A DNA stretch of 64,000 nt from Gigaspora margarita (taxonomy: Eukaryota > Glomeromycota > Glomeromycetes > Diversisporales > Gigasporaceae), in assembly GCA_009809945.1 (NCBI GenBank), contig WTPW01000356.1, forward strand, positions 203,882 through 267,881, read 5' to 3'. Positions 56,160-64,000 of the stretch are shown piece after piece. The notes beneath the pieces are model-generated. The model did no database searches and had not been told where the DNA came from. It was given only the letters and a program-made list of their open reading frames with translations. Both the position numbers and the translations under genes were made by a program. How positions within the stretch are numbered: position 1 is the stretch's first letter; the number at the start of each line of letters is the position of its first letter.

Positions 56160-57530
56160 CCAGTCAAAATAAGATTTTCAAAACTTTGAGCTAAGATATC
56201 TTGACAATCATAAGACAAAATTTGAAAAACTATTTTTATTCAAATTCTATGGCTTCATAGAATTCAAATAAAAAAATTATCGAATTTAGTCTAGTGGTTG
56301 TCAACTCATACAGGGGAGTCCCCAAAATTCTGGGTCAGGATATGTCGAAATGCATCAGAATCATGGTTGGCTAAATCAGAATTGATCAATTTTGCCCCAA
56401 GATCATAAAAAATTTTACTAATAAATCATATCCATTCATTGAGTAAAACATGCTCAGCTGATAATTTTGCTATAGAACCTGCTAACAAGTAGGGCTAAAT
56501 GCTGACCTAGATCCGGCGCATCTGACCCAGAAATTTGGGAACAGCCCTGGAAAAATCGTGGGTGGTTGTCAAGTTATCTTCACTCAAAGTCAGAGAAAAA
56601 TCAAAACAACTATCAAAATAGAAAAAAGCTGAATTTTTTATCTAACTTTGAGTGAGATAACTCGGTAACAATCTGACCAAATTTGATAATTCTTTTTTTT
56701 ATTTGAATTCTATAGCTTTATAGAATTTAAATTAAAAATTTTTATCGAATTAGTCAAGCAATTGTTAAGATATTTCGCTCAAATTTAGAGAAAAATCAAA
56801 CCAACTATCAAAATAGAAACTGCACCAAATTTTTTTCTAAATTTGAGCGAAGATATCTTGGCAACCATCTAATCAAATTCTATAAAGCTTTTTTTTGGAA
56901 TTCTATAGCTTCATTGAATTCAGATAAAAAATGTTTTATCGAAATTGGTTAGAATTTTGCCCGCTCAAATTTAGAAAAAATTCTGGTGCAGTTCTATTTT
57001 GATAGTTTTGACTTTAAGTGAAGATATCTTGACAACCACTTGACTAAATTCAATAAATTTTTTTATTTAAGTTCTATGAAGCTATAGAATTCAAATAAAA
57101 AAGTTTTATCAAATTTGGTCAGATAGTTGTCGAGGTAACTTTGCTCAAAGTTAGTTAAGAAATTTGGCGCTGCTTCTATTTTGATAGTTTTGACTTTGAG
57201 CGAAGATATCTTGACAACCACTTGACTAAATTCGATAAATATTTTTATTTGAATTCTATGAAGCTATAGAAAACAAATAAAAAAAGATTGATCAAATTTG
57301 GTTAGATGGTTGTCGAGATATCTTCACTCAAATTTAGCTAAAAAATTTGGCGCAACTTCTATTTTAATAGGCGTTTTGATTTTTCTGACTTTAAGATAAC
57401 TCGACAACCATTTGATTTAATTCGATGAAATTTTTTTATTTGAATTCTATGAAGCTATAGAATTCGAATAAAAAAAGGTTTACCAAATTTGGTCTTATAT
57501 TCGGCAAGATATTTTCACTCAAATTTTGTA
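56160..57530. repeat. Array of palindromic units (family Q), locus 2
   Basis: About seven units share the family of 18,715-19,690. Each has AGATATCTTGACAACCAC, then TTTATTTGAATTCTATGAAG, a centre at GAAGCTATAGAATTC and the inverse back to GTTGTCGAGATATCTT. The units can form long hairpins. A MITE is inserted at 56,311-56,550. Confidence 0.85.
56311..56550. mobile_element. MITE inside palindromic array Q
   Basis: CAGGGGAGTCCCCAAAATTC at the left and the inverse of CCAGGGCTGTTCCCAAATTTC at the right form imperfect terminal repeats. TA precedes the left end (56,309-56,310); the right duplication is lost. A related fragment is at 47,850-47,945. Confidence 0.6.
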
Positions 57531-57647
57531 TATTCTTATTTTACTAGGATTTTCAATCAAAAAAGTAGGCACAGGAGTCCTTTGATCCTCATCCATGAAA
57601 TACGGGTCATGTGCCAAACTTCCAATCAAATAGACATTTACGTATAT

Positions 57648-58060
57648 TGTAAGGGCAAAAATGAACACTCGGTATAAATATCACCACAATACACTACTAA
57701 TACCAACTGAAATCAACTCCACAAGCCCTCAAGACTTCTAAACCTTGAAGTGGCAGGCAGAAAGAGGTGTGAAAGATTTTGTCTGGGTCTCAAAGTTCAG
57801 AGAGTCTTGGTACAGTGGGAACAAACTTGGTCTGAGCTACTAGGGTCGGATAGAGCTCTTGATTATGTCACGAGACTCTATTATGAGATCACAGGAGTTA
57901 TACTTTATATGAGTTCACTTATCGGAAGGATATCGGTTTATACAAATAACAGTTTATTTATTATCTATCGGGAGAGAATTACTAACTTATAGCACTTCTA
58001 CTCAAATTTCAAAGGTTATGAAATCTAATTGAGTTCTTCCTTTCTGGAGCTACCAAAGCT
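57648..58060 (-). mobile_element. Truncated LTR of the gypsy-related family
   Basis: The plus strand reads TGTAAGGGC, then ACACTACTAATACCAACTG, then GGCAGGCAGAAAGAGGTG and AAGATTTTGTCTGGGTCTC. These align with the end of the solo LTR at 23,513-24,050. The 5' half is missing. The 80-aa frame here is a by-product. Confidence 0.65.
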
Positions 58061-58200
58061 GTCTTGCTTTAAAGACAAGAAACATATTATTTATACTTTT
58101 ATGTTACTGCGCTAATTCTATTTTCAAACTGGTTTCTACCACTGCATTTCTGCTTGAAATGCCAGAAAGTGCTGTAATGCATGATCTGCCAGAAAGGCAT

Positions 58201-58654
58201 TTATTATTGCTTGTCTCGTCGTGTGCCCCTTCCTTGCACACAACAGTCGTTACCTACCTTTATAACTACAGTCACGTCCTTTTATGCAAATGACTTCATA
58301 CAGTATAGGATGGGTCGCAAAACAAGCTGCAGGACATCACATGATTAGAACTTTTCGAGAATAGCACTTCGATCTCTTTGTTTTTTTCACTTTCGCGACA
58401 AGTCCAGTAACTCTGTAGTCCCGTATAACCCCTTCCCCTCAATCCTCTCTTCTTTCTCTTCTTTCTTCTTTTCCTTTCCCTTTGGGCATAGTGGGAATAG
58501 CTGGACACAATGTCAAGCAGAAAATTCAAAGAACAAAATCGATACAGATTATCAGGTTATCTAAAATACCATTTTGTCAGTAATCTGCTGTTATACAGAA
58601 AGTCTGGTGACTCGCAATAATGTACCACCTCGTGACTTCGTTCACAAGCGGGTC
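58201..58654 (-). repeat. Composite module, complete minus copy (454 bp)
   Basis: This is the inverse of a sequence starting GACCCGCTTGTGAACGAAGT and ending CAAGCAATAATAA, collinear with 48,123-48,584. Its TATA-like motif reads CATAAAAGG on the minus strand, followed by ACGTGACTGTAGTTATAAAG. Confidence 0.75.
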
Positions 58655-58919
58655 ATTATTATTGCTCGTCTTATCGTGTGCCCCTTTCTTGCACATAACA
58701 GTTGTGACCTACCTTCATAACTACAGTCACGTTCTTTTATGCAAATGACTTTATACAGTATGGGACTGTTGACGAGGATCATGCAATCTTGTAATATACG
58801 AAAGACAATCCTGCCCATATACAACTACTCTAGAAACCTAATCATACCTACTCCGTAATATCTCACGTGACCTCCTGCAAAAAATCCTTAACTCTCCTTA
58901 CAATGCCTATTTTAGTATA

Positions 58920-60560
58920 CCATATAAGTTGTCATTACTTTAGAGCGGTATAGGGTGTACACACCACTTCAATCTATATATCATTTCCCTTAACCATAAT
59001 TTGAAGTGGTGTGGGGTGTTCATACCCACCTTACTCATAGACATGTAACATATGCATTGTTTACTTCTATATGAACATGCGCATTCGTTCTTCTCCTTTT
59101 TCTTCTTTCTCTTCCTTTTTACCTTTTTTTTTTACCTGTTCGATATATTGTATAAGTTGCCATTATCTAAAAGCAGTGTGGGATGTACCCCTGCTCAATC
59201 CATGTATTATTTCCTTAACCGTAATTTTAGGTAGTGCGGGTGTTTGCACTCACCTTGCTTATTCTCATACACAAATATATGGGTCTGTATGCCTTATTCA
59301 TACCTCTACACGAACCTGCGATTCATTTTTTTTTACAATACCTGTTAGCTATACTATATCATTACTTAAGAGCAGTGTAGGGTGTACACAGCCACTTTAC
59401 AGTACCTGATTTGTATACTATACCATTACTCCAAAGCAGTATAGGATATACACACTTGCTTCAATCTGTACAAATGCATGGCATATATATTCGTATAGTT
59501 CTCATACCCTATGCAAACATGCGAGCTCTTCTTTTTTTTTTTACTATGCCCTGTACTATATACCTATATCTACTACCTTTTATCCTAATTTGAGAGCGGC
59601 ATGGGGTGTACACACCTGCCTCACTTATATACATGAAATCCCTTAACCATAACTATGATTGAAAATCGGTATGGGCTATTCACACCTGCATCACTCGTAT
59701 CTATACATGAGCATATACATTCGTATGCCCTGTTTATACCTTTACATGAACTTGTGCATTCCTTTTCTTTCACTCTTTCTTCTTTATTTTTTACTTTACC
59801 ATTTCTTAAGAGTAGTGTGAGTTACACAACCCTTCAATCTATATACACATGTAATATAAGTTATATTCATACCTATACACGAACATGCGCATTCATTATA
59901 TTCATACCCATACATGAACATGAATGTTCATTATATTCATATCCATACACAAACATGCGCATTTGTTATATTTATACCCATATATGAACATGCGTATTTG
60001 TTATATTTATACCCATACATGAACATACACATTCATTATATTCATACCCATACATGAACATGCGCGTTCATTGTTTTTTCTATGCTCTGTACCATATGGG
60101 CGGTCAAAAGTAGAAACCAAGAAATTTGACCTTTTTTTAAAAAATGAGCTTTTAGATTAATCGGATATATTTTTTAGAGCTGAATCTTTTTATTTAATAA
60201 CAAAAAAATAATTAATTAGTAAATTTTGAAGTTATAATCGTTTAAAAACTTTTAAACAGTAAAACGGCAAATCTAAAAATAGATCAATGTCTAACGTCAC
60301 ACAATTTTCATCAGTAGATCTATAAAAATTAGCCAATCAGTTGAATAACAAACAGGTTTATAATCCAGAATTGTTATTTTTAGGTTTGTTTTGTTTTTGT
60401 GTAACAAAATATGTTTTGCCAATTATCTCAAAACTCGTGATCATCCAATTTTCTTGGTTTCTACTTTTGACTGCCCATATACTCATGTCCACTACCTTCA
60501 ATCTTAATTTGAGAGCGGTGTGGGGTGTACACACCTGCCTCACATATATACATGGACATA
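58920..60560 (-). repeat. Composite-element minisatellite, minus copy
   Basis: Inverse units (AGAGCGGTATAGGGTGTACA, then CACCACTTCAATCTATATA) are interspersed with CATACATGAACATGCGCATT tandem runs near 59,870-60,070. The array also carries runs of T. Several 60-112-aa frames here are by-products. Confidence 0.75.
60097..60477. mobile_element. TA-flanked MITE in the minus composite copy
   Basis: The ends are TGGGCGGTCAAAAGTAGAAA and the inverse of TGGGCAGTCAAAAGTAGAAA. TA lies at both sides (60,095-60,096 and 60,478-60,479). It is 381 bp long and non-coding. It has no counterpart in the plus composite copy. Confidence 0.88.
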
Positions 60561-60731
60561 TGCATCCATATACCCATTTCTACCTCTATGTGAACCTGCA
60601 GTTTTTTTTTCCTAACTCTAGTCTTTACTCTGATGACCCTAACACCATAATATCGGCCCCTTGCACAAACAGTTTACCCATTTAACCTCTGGTGCTACGT
60701 ACAGCATGACACTATTAATTTCTTCTTTAAT

Positions 60732-62620
60732 TCATGTTGATGATGATGAAAGTCCTAAATCCATATTGTATTCACTTGGATTTCTGCATCCAATACCACA
60801 ATATGTTTTCAACTCTCTAGCCAATTTCTGATTCTGTCGTGAATCCACTTTCCCTATTTCGATAATTGGCTTGTCATCTATCTTTTGGTACTCTAACCCT
60901 ATTTCGAACACAGTCACCAACTTCAGCAGACCTTCGGTAATGAACCAATGCCTTGTGTCCATCCTTCTTAACTCCAATTCCATTATAGTAATGGACCCCA
61001 ATGGCTCATTACCCATATCTGCTGTTTGATCGTATATGGATGCTTTATGTGTATTCTTTTCAACACCAATTCCTTTCTTCTCAATATCCCACATCATATA
61101 TTCTATAACAATATTGCAAAGTACATCTACTGATNCTTCCCTATCACTACTACTATTTACCAGGATCGGAGAGGCCATCTGCTCTTGCTTTTTCTCCCTC
61201 TGGTCCCAGAAAACTATTGTGATATCGAATCTCCAGCATCAACATGTATTTGCAGATTTTTGGTAATAAACCAAAGCTCCATGTCTTCTTCTTTCATTCA
61301 ATTTTCGTTACAATGTCCTACATCATAATCATAGTAACGTCCTTGCAAATTCTATCTGCTAATGCCTTTTTTATTTCGGCCCAAGATTATTTTACCAAGA
61401 TCCAGCGAGGTCAACTAGTGCTCTTGCGAAATGCACCTGGTATGCTTTTCCTCCACCTGGTCCCAGAAATCATCATAACGAACAGAATTTTTATTATGCA
61501 TATCAGCACACTCTTGGACTAAACAAACGCCTTGTGTCCTCTCTTTTTTTGTTTTTTTTTCAACTTCGATTCCAATATAGTAACAGACACTAACAGCTTT
61601 TGCTTCAATAGCATTACCCATATCTGCAGATTTAAATCATAAATGAATGCTTTATGCACCTCCTTTTCATTCCAATTTTCTTTACATCACAAATGTCCAA
61701 CATCATAAATTTTATCGGTATTTCCCATCGTTATTGTAACATTTTTGCACCATATGTCTGCTAATGCCTTTTTTCCCACTTTGCCACAAGACTATTTTTT
61801 ACCAAGATCCAGAGGGTCAGCATAATATTCCTTTTCCTCCTTCTGGTCTCAGAAAATTATCACGAAGATTGAAACTTTTAGCATTTCGCAGATTCTTGGT
61901 ACTAAACAAATACCTTGTGTCCCTCTTTTTCAACTCCAATCTCATTATAAAAACGGACACCAACAGCTTTATTTCCAACTGCTCTACCCATATCTGCCGG
62001 TTGGTCATAAATGAATGCTTTATGTCCTCCTTTTCAATTTCAACTTCGTTTACATTACAATGTCCAACATCCTAAGTTTTGGCAGTATTCCCTATCATTA
62101 TTGCAACGTTTTTGCAACATGATCTACTAATGCTTCTTTCTACTTCGCCACAAGACTATTTTTATCAAGACCCAGAGAGATCAGCCTAGTGTTCTTTCCC
62201 TCTCTCTGGTCCCAGAAAATTATCGCGAAGATCAAAATTTCTAGCATTACATATAATCACAGATTTTTGGTAACGAACAAATGCCTTGTGTCCTTCTTTT
62301 CAACTCCAATTTCATTATGATAAGAGACATCAACGGCCTTTATCTCCATGGCATTACCCATATTTGCAGATTTGAGTACAAATGAATGCTTTATGCTCAT
62401 CCCTTTCCAACTTCAATTTCCTTCACGTCCAACATCATAAATTTCGTCAGAATTTCTGCAAAATACATCTTCACCGAGATCCAGAGAGGTCAACCTGTGT
62501 TCTTGCACCATGCATCAGCCCTTATTTTTCCTCCTTCTGGTCCCAGAAAATTATCGTGAAGATCGAAAAATTTTTTTTTTTTTTTTTGGAGTCGTCCAAA
62601 ACAATATAACAGCTTCATTT
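60732..62620 (-). pseudogene. LRR/Sel1 chimeric repeat gene, decayed (minus copy)
   Basis: Five units on the minus strand start near 62,560, 62,230, 61,860, 61,470 and 61,210, in the same order as the plus copy. LRR parts read FDLHDNFLGPEGG and Sel1 parts read GIGVEKNTHKAS and ADMGN. The terminal part (60,732-61,178, 148 codons open) ends QKLARELKTYCGIGCRNPS then EYNMDLGL, matching the plus copy C-terminus. It is the longest readable piece of this gene family in the window. One N lies at 61,135. No complete frame exists. Confidence 0.72.
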
Positions 62621-62861
62621 GGTAATTCAATATTAAAAATTTTCTGAAGACTTGAAATTTTTCTCCTTCTTTCTTGCTAAAAATTTGGCTTGTTCTTGCG
62701 ACGTAGCTGGACACAATGTCGAGCAGAAAATTCAAAGAACAAAGATCGATGCAGATCATCAGGTTACCTAAAATACCATTTTGTCAGTGATCTGCTGTCA
62801 CACGGAAAGTCCAGTGACTCGCAATAATGTCCCGCCTCGTGACTTCGTTCACAAGCGGGTC

Positions 62862-64000
62862 AGATGGCCGATATGCCATATCGTGCCGAAAAGGCATATC
62901 TGGCCGAAATGCATGATCTGACAAAATGTACTTGTCAAACCAGATGAAACAGGTAATTCCATTTACTATACTAAGAAGCTACAGTACTATATATGTATGG
63001 GGGCTGTGTTAACTCTTACTAAATACACATATTGACTACAAATAGATGTATAAAAAATAATAATCGGATAGAATAATAATATAAAAAGAAAATCGGCGTG
63101 ACTTGACACCTTCACAATGTACATACTTTTTAAACATTTGCTGTCCAATTTTGCTTTTAATTAACAAACAATTGGCATATCAACATCAAAAGATCTAAGT
63201 GTTTATAGCGTACTTGTTTACCTTATTATTTTAAATTACTATAAGATAAATCTTTTATTAATAATTTAAGAGTTAATTATTATAATGTCGCTTCATAACC
63301 ACAATTCTAATATGATTATATATGCTAAAATTTTATTTGATCGCATTAGTGTAAGTCTTTCAAACTCGTCAATATTGTCTATAGTACAAAAATATATAAT
63401 TTAAATAGTTTAGTTTTTTCCACTTAATTATGTTTTTTATTCAAAATTTTTATACTGGCATAAATGTACCAAATGATGCAAAGTAACAATTTAATATATA
63501 ATGATTCAGCCAGGGATTTTTTGAAAAAAAAGCAATTACCAATACGACGCATGTATTTAACTATATTTAGAAATTTTTATTATTCTTTAAAAACTAAGTT
63601 TTTATTATTCTTTAAAAACTAAGTTTTTATTAAACTTAATCAGATTTGCTTATATATAAGTGTGCAATAGGAAAATAAGACTACATTCAGGTTTTCAACA
63701 TTATTTATTATTTATCAGATTCAGCTTGATAGCTACATGCAATTAACTTCTATTATTATTATAAAAAATATCTCACAATTTAGATATTTGAGGCCAAATC
63801 TAGTAAATAATTAATAATAATCTCAAATTGCTTAACACATAATCTCTTTTTGCAGCATATTAAAAGTAACTAAATTCAGGCTTATGTGGGTATATATTTA
63901 AATTAATTTGATCAAATTTCAGTTATTTTTATAATTATTGAATTTTAACCTCCTTTTTAAAAATTAAAAAAAAAGAATATTAAATGAAATTATAATTTCA
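62862..64000. other. Non-genic AT-rich end of the window
   Basis: A GGCC.ATATGCC motif cluster at 62,866-62,910 lies at the target of the composite element; a related phrase (AATGCATGATCTG) also occurs at 58,176. Farther right the sequence is AT-rich with a 26-bp direct duplication near 63,577-63,630. No gene seen. Confidence 0.5.

Larger units (their letters stand above)
58201..62861 (-). mobile_element. Composite LRR/Sel1 element, minus-strand copy
   Basis: Read on the minus strand from 62,861: module start, LRR/Sel1 pseudogene, minisatellite, module end, and a complete module (58,654-58,201). The same order occurs in the plus copy. It starts GACCCGCTTGTGAACGAAGT and ends CAATAATAA. A TA-flanked MITE (60,097-60,477) is its private insertion. 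The two copies form inverted arms about 4.7-5 kb long separated by about 9.6 kb. Confidence 0.8.

Noticed and set aside
58920..60080. Several 60-112-aa frames with repeated IHTYTR or YTHI motifs
   Set aside because: They follow the inverse minisatellite of the composite element and change frame with each unit.

Overview
The window is AT-rich eukaryotic DNA packed with repeats, and the coding content points to an arbuscular mycorrhizal fungus of the Rhizophagus type. The evidence for that is a tandem BTB-BACK-TLDc gene cluster, leucine-rich-repeat/Sel1 gene remnants, a Ty3/gypsy element, a LINE with an RNase H domain and many TIR elements, all in AT-rich sequence with a short GTAAGT...AG intron. 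The assignment is an inference from family content; no rRNA or other marker gene is present. I see no intact single-copy housekeeping gene and no tRNA, rRNA or CRISPR array.

Layout. 1-4,800: non-genic DNA with a hAT-type end, a pogo/mariner-type MITE and an inner palindromic repeat. 4,810-15,471: one Ty3/gypsy retrotransposon with 1.14-kb LTRs, decayed gag and pol, a Sel1-like segment between RNase H and integrase, an extra downstream ORF, and a hAT MITE inserted at the end of the integrase. 15.5-25.8 kb: MITEs, minisatellites, a foldback element, a SINE, a solo LTR and a hAT MITE with a palindromic array. 26.0-42.8 kb: three tandem copies of a BTB-BACK-TLDc gene. Copy 1 is nearly whole (one intron, two frameshifts). 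Copy 2 is split by four insertions and copy 3 by at least one large nested insertion (MULE-like, then hAT, then palindromic element, then LINE). 43.5-48.6 kb (plus) and 58.2-62.9 kb (minus): two inverted copies of a roughly 5-kb composite element carrying a decayed LRR/Sel1 repeat gene, a minisatellite and a 460-bp terminal module. Between them lie a short tandem array, a Helitron-like element filled with a degenerate satellite (49,126-53,063), a near-perfect hairpin of about 760 bp and an array of palindromic repeats.

The window is best read as a nested-insertion record. Target-site duplications are visible for at least fifteen elements, so insertion order can often be read directly. Functional coding potential is low: every recognisable gene carries a stop, a frameshift or an insertion, although copy 1 of the BTB-TLDc gene is close to intact and may be expressed or may carry assembly errors. 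All identity and count statements were made by eye.
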